Assembly: GCF_902809855.1 (NCBI RefSeq)
Contig: NZ_CADDWJ010000002.1
Coordinates: 372,001 to 436,000, forward strand
DNA from: Acinetobacter sp. Marseille-Q1618
Lineage (GTDB): Bacteria; Pseudomonadota; Gammaproteobacteria; Pseudomonadales; Moraxellaceae
Direction: 5' to 3'
DNA length: 64,000 nucleotides
A model generated the notes under the pieces. That model was not told the origin of the DNA and ran no database searches. It saw only the letters and a program-made list of their open reading frames with translations. This document shows, piece by piece, positions 55,223 to 64,000 of this stretch; the stretch's first letter is position 1, and the number at the start of each line of letters is the position of its first letter. Position numbers and translations under genes: made by a program.

Positions 55223-56056
55223 TCAGTTCTTTTTAAATAGATAAATCTGAAAACTCGCAGTTAAATTGATTTTTTCAAGCTGTTCAAGGGCTTGTCGTTT
55301 TTCAGGTTTGGCTTTGTATGCGTAGGGAGTCATCGCAATGAGGTTTTTTAATTGGGCTTGATCAAGCTCAAAAGTGGACTCAATAATCGGTTGTTCAATC
55401 AATGTAAAATGCGTTTGTAACTGCTCCACAAACTTATGTGGATCATGGGCATTGACCTCATCAAATAAAGCTTCACGCATGGCATAAAGATGATTCGGTG
55501 CAGGTGTAACCACCATCAAATAACCTTCTGGCTTTAATACACGCAAAATTTCATCTTGAGGAATTGGGCTAAATAAGCTCGTACATAAGTCAATTGACTG
55601 ATCTAATACAGCTAAAGTTGCACCTGTTCCCACCACCCAAGTGACGTCTTTATTTAACTTTGCTGCAACTTGCACCGCATTTTTTGCAATATCCACACCC
55701 ACACATTGCATGACTTCTTGCTGCATGGCATCGGTGTAATAACCTTCACCACAACCAATATCCAGTAGATTTTCAATGCGTAAACCACGAATCTTATTTA
55801 CAACAGCTTGCTGTAATGGCGCATAAAATCCACCACTCAGAAATGTACGACGTGCTTGTACTGACTCAGATGTATCGCCCGGATTTTTACTATGCTTGTG
55901 CTGTACGACATGTAAGTTGACATAACCTTGTTTGGCAACATCGTAGCTATGATTGTTGATACATTGCCATGTGCGTTCAGTTAAGCTGAGTGCTTCACGA
56001 CACACGGGGCACATCAACACATTCCTGATTTGTTTCAAAACCTTCTCCAAACTCAT
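55223..56056 (-). CDS. rlmA: RlmA-type 23S rRNA guanine-N1 methyltransferase
   Basis: A 277-residue methyltransferase. A zinc finger (CPVCREALSLTERTWQCINNH in two parts) is followed by YDVAKQGYVNLHVVQHKHSK and NPGDTSESVQARRTFLSGGF, both RlmA hallmarks; the SAM fold has LLDIGCGEGYYTDAM and GVDIAKNAVQVAAKLN. RlmA methylates G745 of 23S rRNA. The start is uncertain: 56068, 56056 and 56014 (which has AGGA upstream) are all possible. It follows mraY after a terminator. Confidence 0.85.
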   Translation of the reverse strand: MSLEKVLKQIRNVLMCPVCREALSLTERTWQCINNHSYDVAKQGYVNLHVVQHKHSKNPGDTSESVQARRTFLSGGFYAPLQQAVVNKIRGLRIENLLDIGCGEGYYTDAMQQEVMQCVGVDIAKNAVQVAAKLNKDVTWVVGTGATLAVLDQSIDLCTSLFSPIPQDEILRVLKPEGYLMVVTPAPNHLYAMREALFDEVNAHDPHKFVEQLQTHFTLIEQPIIESTFELDQAQLKNLIAMTPYAYKAKPEKRQALEQLEKINLTASFQIYLFKKN

Positions 56057-56067
56057 TTTCAAAGTCA

Positions 56068-56092
56068 TAAAAAAAGCCGACAACTGTCGACT
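56068..56092 (-). terminator. Terminator after mraY
   Basis: AGTCGAC and GTCGGCT (one G:U) form a 7-bp stem with a four-base loop on the minus strand, followed by seven T. It lies within the 5' end region of the rlmA-like gene. Confidence 0.75.
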
Positions 56093-56111
56093 TCTTTCAA
56101 CAACTTTTTAC

Positions 56112-57230
56112 TTAACGTAATTTTAAAGTCATTAGACCCAAAACTACCAGCATAATTGTGATAATCCAGAAACGAATTACCACTTGGGTTTCACGCCAAC
56201 CTTTTTTCTCATAATGGTGATGTAAAGGTGCCATGAGAAATACACGCTTATTACGCATACGCAGTGAACCGATTTGCAAGAATACAGAAATGGCTTCAAC
56301 CACAAATACACCGCCCATGATGGCAAATACGATTTCTTGACGTACCATCACCGCAATCGTACCGAGCATCGCACCCAATGATAATGCTCCGACATCGCCC
56401 ATAAAGACTTGTGCAGGATGTGCGTTATACCAAAGGAAAGCCAAACCCGCACCGATCATGGCAGAACAGATAATTACCAGCTCTGAAGTATATTTCACAT
56501 AGGGAATGTGTAGATAGTTTGCAAAGCGAACATCACCCGCCAAATAAGCAAACACGCCCAGACCTGCTGCAACCAGAACGATTGGCATGATCGCTAGACC
56601 ATCCAAACCATCAGTTAAATTCACTGCATTTGAACCACCATTAATCACCAAATAAGTGAAAATGATAAAGCCTATACCCAAAGGAATTGCGGATAATGGA
56701 ATGCTGAGATTTTTAAAAAATGGAATCAACAAATCTAACATATTGGCTGTATATTCAGGATTTCCTTGTTGTGTTGCAATCACATATAACGCAATACCTG
56801 CACCCAATGAGCCGACAGATGTCCAAAAGAATTTCTTCTTGGCAGGTAAGCCAGCATTATCTTTATAGCGGACTTTGATCCAGTCATCCGCCCAACCGAC
56901 TGCACCAAAGATCACCATCACCCCCAGTACAATCCACACATAAGGATTGGATAAATCTGCCCAAAGCAAAGTACTGATACCAATGGAAAGTAGAATTAAA
57001 ATCCCACCCATTGTAGGTGTACCCATTTTCTTGGCATGGTTTTCTGGTGCAAATGAACTGACTGCTTGACCATATTTTAAGGCTTGTAATTTACGAATCA
57101 TCATGGGCCCCAAAGCCCAACCAATTGCCAATGCAGTTAAGACACTAAGCAAGGCACGTAAAGACAAATACCGAACCACTTGAAAGGCATTTTCATAGCC
57201 TGCCAAATGTTGAAATAACCAAAACAGCAT
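56112..57230 (-). CDS. mraY: Phospho-N-acetylmuramoyl-pentapeptide-transferase
   Basis: A 372-residue enzyme with ten helices that makes lipid I. It has [19 protein letters not shown], the [20 protein letters not shown] segment with its Asp pair, [18 protein letters not shown] and the [19 protein letters not shown] loop. It shares one base with murF (TAATG). It is the last dcw gene in this window; murD, ftsW and murG are absent from the following region. Confidence 0.97.
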   Translation of the reverse strand: MLFWLFQHLAGYENAFQVVRYLSLRALLSVLTALAIGWALGPMMIRKLQALKYGQAVSSFAPENHAKKMGTPTMGGILILLSIGISTLLWADLSNPYVWIVLGVMVIFGAVGWADDWIKVRYKDNAGLPAKKKFFWTSVGSLGAGIALYVIATQQGNPEYTANMLDLLIPFFKNLSIPLSAIPLGIGFIIFTYLVINGGSNAVNLTDGLDGLAIMPIVLVAAGLGVFAYLAGDVRFANYLHIPYVKYTSELVIICSAMIGAGLAFLWYNAHPAQVFMGDVGALSLGAMLGTIAVMVRQEIVFAIMGGVFVVEAISVFLQIGSLRMRNKRVFLMAPLHHHYEKKGWRETQVVIRFWIITIMLVVLGLMTLKLR

Positions 57231-58639
57231 TAAATTTTCTCCATCAATTCAGCCATCAACGTTTCCATATGGGTATAACGAGAACCTTTAAATAGGAAAC
57301 TCATGGACTGCGGTTGATGTGTCTCAATTAAACTCATTAAAAGTGGTAATGCTTGCGCTTGTGTAAGAAAGGCTTGCATTTTTTTACCATATTGGGTGCT
57401 TCTTGCCCCCTCTTGCACTGCAGGAGCAAACTCACCCACAGCAACCACAAAGTTAATTCCTTTAACTGAAACCAGATCTCGACCTAACATATAGTGTTGT
57501 TGTGCCGCTGTTTGACCTAATTCACCTATATCTCCCATCACCATCACTTTGATGCCTTGTTGCTGTGCTAAAACCTCAGCAGCAGCACGCATCGAAGTTG
57601 GGTTGGCATTATAGGTATCATCAATAAACAAATAATTGTCTTTTTGAATAAAATTCAAACGACCTTTTGCACCTTGCGCTTGCTCAAGCCCGATGACAAT
57701 ATCATCCAAAGCCACACCGATTGCCAATGCAAAAGCAGTTGCTGCCTCGGCATTATGCACATTGTGCTCACCTGCAAAAGGTAAATTTACAGCTTTTGAA
57801 CCTTGAGGCGTATTAAGCGTAAAAGTTGCAGATTGGGCATGTAATTGAATATCTGCTGCGAATACATCCCCCCCCTGACCAAAACTTAATACCTGTTCAG
57901 TCCTTACAGCTTGGCGAATACTATCGCTAAAATCGTCTTGGGCAGGCACAATTGAAGTGCCATTTGGAGCAATATGTGCATAAATTTCAGATTTGGCACG
58001 ACAAATACCCTCACGCCCACCAAACTCACCCAAATGCGCTGTGCCGATATTTAAAATGCCTGCAACATGCGGTTGAACCAAGTTGGATGTGTAATCAATT
58101 TCACCTTGATGACTTGCACCTAACTCCATCACCGCATATTGATGCTCAGCACGAAGTTCAAGCAACATCATCGGCACGCCCAAATCATTGTTGAGATTGC
58201 CACGCGTGATCAAGGTCGGTGCTAAACGCGCTAAAATACTACCTAGCATTTCTTTGGTTGTGGTTTTACCACTACTACCTGTCAGTGCAATCACTTTAAG
58301 CTGTGAGTTTTGCGCACGACGATAAGCCCCTAAGTGCCCTAAAGCTAATCGTGTATCCGCAACCACAAGTTGGCATATATCTACATCAATCGGATGGCTC
58401 ACGATAGCAACTTGGCAACCATTTTTAGCCACCTGTGCCAAAAAATCATGTGCGTCAAAACGCTCACCTTTCAGTGCTAAAAAGGCATCACCCAATTCAG
58501 CATGACGTGAATCCGTCAAGATACGTTTAATGTCACTTTGCGGTGCTTTATCTAAATACCAATAACCCTGTGTTGCTTCAGCAAGTTGTGCTGCTGACCA
58601 TGGTTCCAATGGCACAGTACTGGTTGTTGAGGTGTGCAT
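57230..58639 (-). CDS. murF: UDP-MurNAc-tripeptide-D-Ala-D-Ala ligase
   Basis: A 469-residue Mur ligase. The P-loop [19 protein letters not shown], then [29 protein letters not shown] and [20 protein letters not shown] are hallmarks of MurF. It adds D-Ala-D-Ala to the stem peptide in the cytoplasm. It lies nine bases behind murE. Confidence 0.97.
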   Translation of the reverse strand: MHTSTTSTVPLEPWSAAQLAEATQGYWYLDKAPQSDIKRILTDSRHAELGDAFLALKGERFDAHDFLAQVAKNGCQVAIVSHPIDVDICQLVVADTRLALGHLGAYRRAQNSQLKVIALTGSSGKTTTKEMLGSILARLAPTLITRGNLNNDLGVPMMLLELRAEHQYAVMELGASHQGEIDYTSNLVQPHVAGILNIGTAHLGEFGGREGICRAKSEIYAHIAPNGTSIVPAQDDFSDSIRQAVRTEQVLSFGQGGDVFAADIQLHAQSATFTLNTPQGSKAVNLPFAGEHNVHNAEAATAFALAIGVALDDIVIGLEQAQGAKGRLNFIQKDNYLFIDDTYNANPTSMRAAAEVLAQQQGIKVMVMGDIGELGQTAAQQHYMLGRDLVSVKGINFVVAVGEFAPAVQEGARSTQYGKKMQAFLTQAQALPLLMSLIETHQPQSMSFLFKGSRYTHMETLMAELMEKI

Positions 58640-58648
58640 CTGTTCTTC

Positions 58649-60148
58649 CTACTGCGCTGGGTATGCTGAATGAGGTTTATGATGTTGTGCATCGATGGCT
58701 GATTGCACTTCTACGACATCATCAAACCAATGGCGCACCCCATCAATTTCTTGATAGTTTTCATGACCTTTTCCTGCAATCACCACAATATCGCCAGATT
58801 GTGCATGTTTGACCGCATATTTAATCGCTTCTCGGCGATCATGAATTTCTTTGACATGATGTTCTTCAAAATTTACATCACGTTTCATGTCTGCAAAGAT
58901 TTGTGCAGGATCTTCAGTTCGTGGATTATCCGAAGTCATCAATACAGGATCTGCTTGCTCTAAGGCAGCTTTAGTCATCAGCGGACGTTTCCCCCGATCA
59001 CGATCACCACCGCAACCAAACACCGCCCATAGTTGATTTTCAACATGGCGTTTTAAAGTTTTTAACACTTGGGTTAATGCATCTGGTGTATGTGCATAGT
59101 CCACCACAAACAAGCGATCTTCATCACGAATCACCTGCATACGTCCCGGCGCACCCTTTAACTTCGGTACAAGTGCGATTAACTCTGCCAAGTCATAACC
59201 TGCCTGCTCAACCATGATCAAACTGGCAAGTAGATTTTCAATATTAAAATGCCCCAGCAAAGGACTATTAACGGTATATTCGCCTTTTTCAGTTTTTAAA
59301 TGGAAGCTTGCGCCTTCCAAACTGTACTGAATACCAAAAACTTGATAATCCGCAGCTTTTGAGGTGGAATAGGTTAATACTTTAGGATGCGATTGATTGC
59401 TACTTGCAGCATTAAGCATGATATCGGCATGTGCATCATCTACATTGATGATCGCCACTTTTAAACTTGGAAATTTAAATAGCTGAGATTTAGCTTCGGC
59501 ATACGCCTCAAGCGTACCGTGATAATCCAAATGATCACGACTCAAATTACTGTATGCAGCGATTTCAATACCTGCACCATTCAAACGCCCTTGCTCTAAT
59601 CCATGCGAACTGGCTTCAATTGATGCAAACTCAGCACCATTTTGCGCAAACTCATGCAACAAATTTTGTAAATGCAACGCATCCAAAGTGGTATGCGAAG
59701 ATGCTTCAAGATTCGGCAAAATGCCGTTACCTGTTGTTCCCATCACGGCACATTTACGACCTTTGAGCATTAACAACTCTGCAACCAAACGTGAAATGGT
59801 TGTTTTACCATTGGTGCCTGTCACAGCCAGTACACGTGCAGCTGCTACTGGTTGTGTTGCCGCTAAATATTGTTTCTGCCACTGTCCCATGAGATGACGC
59901 ACATCAGGACATGTCCAACTCTTTTCCAAAGCTAAATCAGATTCACTGATCACAGCCAAAGCCCCTTTTTCTAGCGCAGACTGGGCAAATTGCAAAATTT
60001 TTTCAGGTTGTGAAAAGCTATTCAGGGCAATAAAAATTTGCCCTGTAGTGACTGCTCGACTATCTAAACAAAAGCCTTGAAATGGCGCTGCCATCCAAGT
60101 TTGGGGATTGTCGACGGGATAAATGTCTTGAAAATGGATCGTCATCAT
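58649..60148 (-). CDS. murE: UDP-MurNAc-tripeptide synthase (meso-diaminopimelate-adding)
   Basis: A 499-residue Mur ligase. The P-loop AVTGTNGKTTISRLVAELL, then SSHTTLDALHLQNLL and the substrate motif TSDNPRTEDPAQIFADM; DNPR in this place is specific for meso-diaminopimelate. It lies four bases behind ftsI. The cell wall is therefore of the usual Gram-negative type. Confidence 0.97.
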   Translation of the reverse strand: MMTIHFQDIYPVDNPQTWMAAPFQGFCLDSRAVTTGQIFIALNSFSQPEKILQFAQSALEKGALAVISESDLALEKSWTCPDVRHLMGQWQKQYLAATQPVAAARVLAVTGTNGKTTISRLVAELLMLKGRKCAVMGTTGNGILPNLEASSHTTLDALHLQNLLHEFAQNGAEFASIEASSHGLEQGRLNGAGIEIAAYSNLSRDHLDYHGTLEAYAEAKSQLFKFPSLKVAIINVDDAHADIMLNAASSNQSHPKVLTYSTSKAADYQVFGIQYSLEGASFHLKTEKGEYTVNSPLLGHFNIENLLASLIMVEQAGYDLAELIALVPKLKGAPGRMQVIRDEDRLFVVDYAHTPDALTQVLKTLKRHVENQLWAVFGCGGDRDRGKRPLMTKAALEQADPVLMTSDNPRTEDPAQIFADMKRDVNFEEHHVKEIHDRREAIKYAVKHAQSGDIVVIAGKGHENYQEIDGVRHWFDDVVEVQSAIDAQHHKPHSAYPAQ

Positions 60149-60152
60149 TCAC

Positions 60153-61988
60153 CTATTTGGATGGATTTACAGAATCGAGAGGTTTATCAAGCGGCACGTT
60201 CATTAAACGTAAAGATTCTTGCATAATTTTTGCAAAGACAGGAGCGGCAACCAAACCACCATAATATTGTCCACGTGGATTTTCTACTACGACAATAATC
60301 GCTAAACGTGGGTCGCTAATTGGGGCAACACCTGCAAACAACGCACGATATTCGGTATTTGAATAACCTTTATGGTCAGGGCGTAGTTTATGTGCTGTCC
60401 CTGTTTTACCCCCAACACGATAACCCGGAATATTGGCTTGACGCGCTGTACCACCCGGCATCGTCACTTGCTCGAGCATCAGTAAGACATCATCTGCGAT
60501 TTTTGGCTCTAATACTTGTTTTCCTTTCGGCTGATCTTCAAGTTTATACAAACTAAGTGGATATTCTACCCCATGATTTGCCAACATCGCATAGCCTTGT
60601 GCCAACTGTAAAATCGTGGCATTGAGACCATAACCGTACGCCATCGTACCAATTTGCGATGAATTCAACTTATTCGGTGGTAATACCAAACCACTACTTT
60701 CACCAGGAAATTTCACCGCAGAGCGTTGACCAAAACCGACTTTTCTAAAGAAACTTGGTAGGGCTTCTTTCGGTAAAGAAAGTGCAATTTTCGCAGAACC
60801 CACGTTCGAGGATTTGATAATCACACCAGTCACTGTTAATGAGCCATAGTTATGCGTATCACGAATGGTATGTGAACCTAAACGCATTGTTCCTGGGCTG
60901 GTATTAATGATCGAATTTGGTGTGTATTTACCACTTTCTAAGCCTGCAGCAACTGTAAATGGTTTCATGGTTGAACCCGGTTCAAACATGTCAATTGCAC
61001 CACGGTTACGCATGGCATCTTTGTTTTTTAAGCCATTTTTATCATTTGGATTGTAGGAAGGCCAACTCCCCATTGCCAAAATTTCACCTGTTTTGACATC
61101 TACAGCGATTGCAGATGCAGAACGTGCATTATTGGCAACACCGACTGCAGTCAACTCACGGTACATAATATATTGCAAACGCGAGTCGATACTCAGCGTC
61201 ACATTTTCACCCGGTGTTACTTCTTTAATAACTTCTGGTGTAGCAATACGATTACCATGTTTGTCACGAGAAATTTTTTGCTCGCCATCTTCACCTGCCA
61301 AACGGGTATTAAGCTGCATTTCCAAGCCTTCAATCCCTGTGCCTTCACTATTGGTCAAGCCAATAATCTGTGCATTGGGTTGTGGCTGTGGATAATAACG
61401 TTTATACATTTTCTCAGAATAAACACCCGCAAATTTACGCTTGGTAATAATATCTGCTTGCGGTGGAGGTACTTCTTTTTTCAATACCAAATAACGTGAA
61501 CGTGGACGCTCAGCCAGTTTTTTCTTTAAATCTGCACGATCAATACCAACAGCATCTGCCAATTCATCTAAATTTAAATTTTCATCTGGCAATTGACGTT
61601 TTAATTTACGACTTTCAGGTGTTTTCTTTAATTCTTCTGTGATTTTTTCAAACTGGGCTTTGGTTTCAAAATACTCACGTGGATCAATCACTACTTTCAT
61701 GATGGGGGTACTGATTGCCAAAGGGACACCATGACGATCACTGATCACGCCACGCATGGCTTTGAGTTTTTCAGTGCGCAAAATATTGGCATTGGCTTTG
61801 TTTTGCAAAAAGTCTTTATTGATCACTTGCACATAAAAAGCACGCCCCACCAACATAATGAAGCACAATAACACCACGCCCCACATTAGGTAATAACGCC
61901 ACATATCTACAGCAATAGAAGGTTTTGCGGAAACAGACTGCTGTTTTTTTCTCGGCTGACGCGTTGCTTTATTTTGCTTATCTACCAT
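60153..61988 (-). CDS. ftsI: Septal peptidoglycan transpeptidase PBP3
   Basis: A 611-residue class B penicillin-binding protein. One transmembrane helix near residues 32-50 (LMWGVVLLCFIMLVGRAFYV), a pedestal domain, then the active site: FEPGSTMKPF (SxxK), IIKSSNVGSAK (SxN) and YRVGGKTGTAHK (KTG). It acts at the division septum with FtsW. It is nine bases behind ftsL and is the target of several beta-lactams. Confidence 0.97.
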   Translation of the reverse strand: MVDKQNKATRQPRKKQQSVSAKPSIAVDMWRYYLMWGVVLLCFIMLVGRAFYVQVINKDFLQNKANANILRTEKLKAMRGVISDRHGVPLAISTPIMKVVIDPREYFETKAQFEKITEELKKTPESRKLKRQLPDENLNLDELADAVGIDRADLKKKLAERPRSRYLVLKKEVPPPQADIITKRKFAGVYSEKMYKRYYPQPQPNAQIIGLTNSEGTGIEGLEMQLNTRLAGEDGEQKISRDKHGNRIATPEVIKEVTPGENVTLSIDSRLQYIMYRELTAVGVANNARSASAIAVDVKTGEILAMGSWPSYNPNDKNGLKNKDAMRNRGAIDMFEPGSTMKPFTVAAGLESGKYTPNSIINTSPGTMRLGSHTIRDTHNYGSLTVTGVIIKSSNVGSAKIALSLPKEALPSFFRKVGFGQRSAVKFPGESSGLVLPPNKLNSSQIGTMAYGYGLNATILQLAQGYAMLANHGVEYPLSLYKLEDQPKGKQVLEPKIADDVLLMLEQVTMPGGTARQANIPGYRVGGKTGTAHKLRPDHKGYSNTEYRALFAGVAPISDPRLAIIVVVENPRGQYYGGLVAAPVFAKIMQESLRLMNVPLDKPLDSVNPSK

Positions 61989-61997
61989 ACAGCTTGC

Positions 61998-62330
61998 CTA
62001 TTTCTTTTGCTCAGTTTCAGACGGTAATGAAATCACCACGGTTTGCGCTGCGGGTGGTGAATACATACGAAGTTGCGTCACAGCACGTGTACCAATCTGT
62101 GCGGTTGCACCAAAGGTTTGTTGCTCAATTAACAAACGCCCCCATTCTGCATTAATGGTTTCTCTTTCACGCATATAACCATTTAGTTCTCGGAAATCAT
62201 GCCGATAAGCAAAAACTTGCAGCACCACCATAAATGCACTGCCTAATACCAACAACAACAACGCAGCATAAAATATTGCTTTTTTTACGGCCAGTCGGTT
62301 GTTTCGCTCTTCTACAATTTCTTCTTTCAT
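61998..62330 (-). CDS. ftsL: Cell division protein FtsL
   Basis: A 110-residue bitopic protein: basic N-terminus, one helix (AIFYAALLLLVLGSAFMVV) and a short periplasmic coiled coil (RHDFRELNGYMRERETINAE). It joins FtsB and FtsQ in activating FtsWI. The start at 62330 overlaps the rsmH stop as ATGA; a longer frame to 62372 would run far into rsmH. Confidence 0.93.
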   Translation of the reverse strand: MKEEIVEERNNRLAVKKAIFYAALLLLVLGSAFMVVLQVFAYRHDFRELNGYMRERETINAEWGRLLIEQQTFGATAQIGTRAVTQLRMYSPPAAQTVVISLPSETEQKK

Positions 62331-63253
62331 TCTGCGCCTTTCTGTTCTAAGCGTTCTGCGACACGAAGCCAAGCACTGCGTGAACGTGGATTTTCCTTCA
62401 CTTCAGCTTCACTTGCACGCACACGATCAATTTTTTTCAAACGACGAGTATCTTGCACTTTTTGAGGTAAGCCCCAACCATTATCCTCTGCTAAGGTCGA
62501 TTCTTTTTGTATAAACTGTTTAATAATTCGATCTTCTAAAGAATGAAAACTAATCACCGCTAAACGTCCATGCGCTTTTAATACCTCAACTGCTTGAGGT
62601 AAGAAAGCATGCACATCATCCAGCTCTTTATTGATTTCAATCCGAATCGCTTGGAAAGTACGTGTTGCAGCATGTTTATTTTTTTCCCATTTCGGGTGAG
62701 CAACTTTCACGATTTCAGCCAACTGTGCTGTAGTTTCAATATATCCCGCCTGTTTAATCGCTTTGGCAATACGACGACTATAACGCTCTTCACCATACTG
62801 AAAAATGACATTAGCTAAATGTTCTTCATCCACATCGACCAACCATTCAGCCGCAGTTTGACCTTGTGAATTATCCATCCGCATATCCAAAGGTCCATCT
62901 TTCATAAAGCTAAAACCACGTTCTGCCTGATCAAGTTGCGGTGAAGACACGCCCAAATCTGCCATAACACCATCGACCTGATCAATGCCACGTTGTTGTA
63001 GTTCTTGTTGTAAGTCAGCAAAGCTTGCGTGAATGATTTTAAATCTCGGATCTTGTTGTTCAAGTTCAGCACCCACAGCCAAAGCTTGTGGGTCTTTATC
63101 AAAAGCAAAAACTTGTGAATTTTCATCTAACTTAGACAATAATAATCGGGTATGACCACCACGTCCAAAAGTCCCATCAATATAGATTCCTGTATTTCGG
63201 TCAGCAAGGAGTGCATCAACAGTTTCATGTAGTAATACAGAAATATGGGACAT
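62327..63253 (-). CDS. rsmH: 16S rRNA (cytosine1402-N4)-methyltransferase
   Basis: A 308-residue SAM-dependent enzyme (MraW). SHISVLLHETVDALL, YIDGTFGRGGHTRLLLSKL, GVMADLGVSSPQLDQAERGF and LAVISFHSLEDRIIKQF are hallmarks. It modifies C1402 of 16S rRNA in the P site. It opens the dcw cluster; there is no mraZ between it and the convergently placed sulfate-binding gene region upstream. Confidence 0.97.
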   Translation of the reverse strand: MSHISVLLHETVDALLADRNTGIYIDGTFGRGGHTRLLLSKLDENSQVFAFDKDPQALAVGAELEQQDPRFKIIHASFADLQQELQQRGIDQVDGVMADLGVSSPQLDQAERGFSFMKDGPLDMRMDNSQGQTAAEWLVDVDEEHLANVIFQYGEERYSRRIAKAIKQAGYIETTAQLAEIVKVAHPKWEKNKHAATRTFQAIRIEINKELDDVHAFLPQAVEVLKAHGRLAVISFHSLEDRIIKQFIQKESTLAEDNGWGLPQKVQDTRRLKKIDRVRASEAEVKENPRSRSAWLRVAERLEQKGAE

Positions 63254-63477
63254 AAGTTCAGGTTCAATTCAGTCAGAAAATGTAACTGCACATTATTACC
63301 TTGTTTTGTCAAAGCTCCAAACGTCTTTTTGTAGGAAAATATTACTTTCGATGGGGAAAACCGTTTTATCAGCTTATTTAGCGCATTACTGTACACTGTT
63401 TAAGCAAATTATCATTGAATGCTTTGATTTTATGAGTCGTATAGAAATTAATATTGCTATTTCCCTTATAAAACAAT

Positions 63478-63504
63478 AAAAAAACCTCCACAAATGGAGG
63501 TTTT
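63478..63504 (-). terminator. Terminator after the sulfate-binding protein gene
   Basis: AAAACCTCCA and TGGAGGTTTT form a perfect 10-bp stem with a CAAA loop; T residues follow on the minus strand. Confidence 0.93.
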
Positions 63505-63528
63505 CAATAAAATCTTTATAATTTTTGC

Positions 63529-64000
63529 TTAACGCTTATCATTATAAATTTGATCAAACACACCACCATTTACGAAGTGAGTTTGTTGCGCTTTAGGCCA
63601 ACCACCAAAGACTTCATCAATGGTAAATGTTTTTAATTTCGGGAATTGTTTTGCATATTTCGCTAAAACTTTCTCATTACGTGGACGGTAGAAATGTTTT
63701 GCCGCCATTTCCTGACCAATTGGAGAATATAAATAGTTAATATAACCTGTTGCTAACCATTTATTGCCATTTTTCGCCACAGTTTTGTCCACAATCGCAA
63801 CCGAAGGCTCAGTCAAAATAGACATAGATGGATAGATAATATCGAATTTATTACCTAAAGTTTTTTTACTGATCATGGCTTCATTTTCCCAAGTCAGCAA
63901 TACATCGCCGATACCACGTTCAGCAAATGTCGTCATCGAAGCACGTGCTGCAGGATCCATGACTTTCACGTTATGGTACATTTTAGACACGAATTCACGT
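63529..64000 (-). CDS. Sulfate ABC transporter substrate-binding protein (C-terminal part)
   Basis: The last 156 residues are visible; the frame stays open through the right edge. AARASMTTFAERGIGDVLLT, WENEAMISKKTLG and the tail TFTIDEVFGGWPKAQQTHF are typical of Sbp/CysP. It binds sulfate (or thiosulfate) in the periplasm for CysTWA import. Whether it is Sbp or CysP cannot be decided from this part. A strong terminator follows, so it is the last gene of its unit. Confidence 0.93.
   Translation of the reverse strand, partial: REFVSKMYHNVKVMDPAARASMTTFAERGIGDVLLTWENEAMISKKTLGNKFDIIYPSMSILTEPSVAIVDKTVAKNGNKWLATGYINYLYSPIGQEMAAKHFYRPRNEKVLAKYAKQFPKLKTFTIDEVFGGWPKAQQTHFVNGGVFDQIYNDKR

Noticed and set aside
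63127..63396. 89-codon minus-strand frame over the start of rsmH
   Set aside because: It overlaps the conserved rsmH N-terminus in another frame and encodes no recognisable protein.

Overview
The window is a 64 kb piece of a low-G+C gammaproteobacterial chromosome that looks like Acinetobacter. The case rests on gene content and order: ispH/gmk-rpoZ-spoT-ridA-bfd-bfr, the rimP-nusA-infB-rbfA block behind a tRNA-fMet cluster, pilBCD-coaE, a dcw cluster that starts at rsmH without mraZ, and pilA followed by two oligosaccharyltransferase genes. No phage, insertion sequence, CRISPR array or rRNA gene was seen. Most of the window is core genome with short intergenic spaces and many clear Rho-independent terminators.

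Layout. 1-9049 (minus strand) carries two minor-pilin operons in tandem. The complete one reads fimT-pilV-pilW-pilX-pilY1-pilE-pilE and ends at a terminator near 1390. A second paralogous fimT-pilV-pilW set follows and runs off the left edge. 9186-15201 holds ispH (minus), then gmk, rpoZ, spoT, ridA, bfd and bfr (plus). 15254-19215 (minus) is the major pilin with two PglL/TfpO-type O-oligosaccharyltransferases. 19409-21665 (minus) is lemA with two TPM-domain genes. 21857-28976 (minus) reads tpiA-secG-tRNA-Leu-3x tRNA-fMet, a terminator, then rimP-nusA-infB-rbfA. 29410-33844 (plus) is pilB-pilC-pilD-coaE. 33908-41512 includes a DMT transporter, rlmB, ppnP, recN and a four-gene envelope cluster (COG3014-YcfL-LpoB-CsgG-like). 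41903-54988 has algH-ruvX, ppa, a MAPEG protein, fadD, parC, leuA, an AraC regulator, an MFS transporter, a TRIC-like channel, a YchJ protein and a Sel1-repeat protein. 55223-63253 (minus) is rsmH-ftsL-ftsI-murE-murF-mraY followed by an rlmA-like gene. The right edge cuts a sulfate-binding protein gene.

How the genes work together. Three separate loci here build one machine, the type IV pilus used for natural transformation and twitching: motor and platform (pilB, pilC), prepilin peptidase (pilD), major pilin with its glycosylation enzymes, and minor pilins with the PilY1 tip adhesin. The bfd-bfr pair behind a Fur-like box handles iron storage. The dcw genes build peptidoglycan and the septum, and LpoB in the envelope cluster is related to activators of a peptidoglycan synthase.

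The observations I rate highest are the tandem duplication of the minor-pilin operon, a bacterioferritin that keeps the heme ligand but has lost most ferroxidase ligands, a SpoT whose synthetase domain lacks its catalytic residues, the AT-rich oligosaccharyltransferase next to a pilin without a C-terminal serine, and the LpoB/CsgG-like envelope cluster. None of these is proven to be a new system; they are the best leads. All calls come from reading the sequence and known families. No database search was run.
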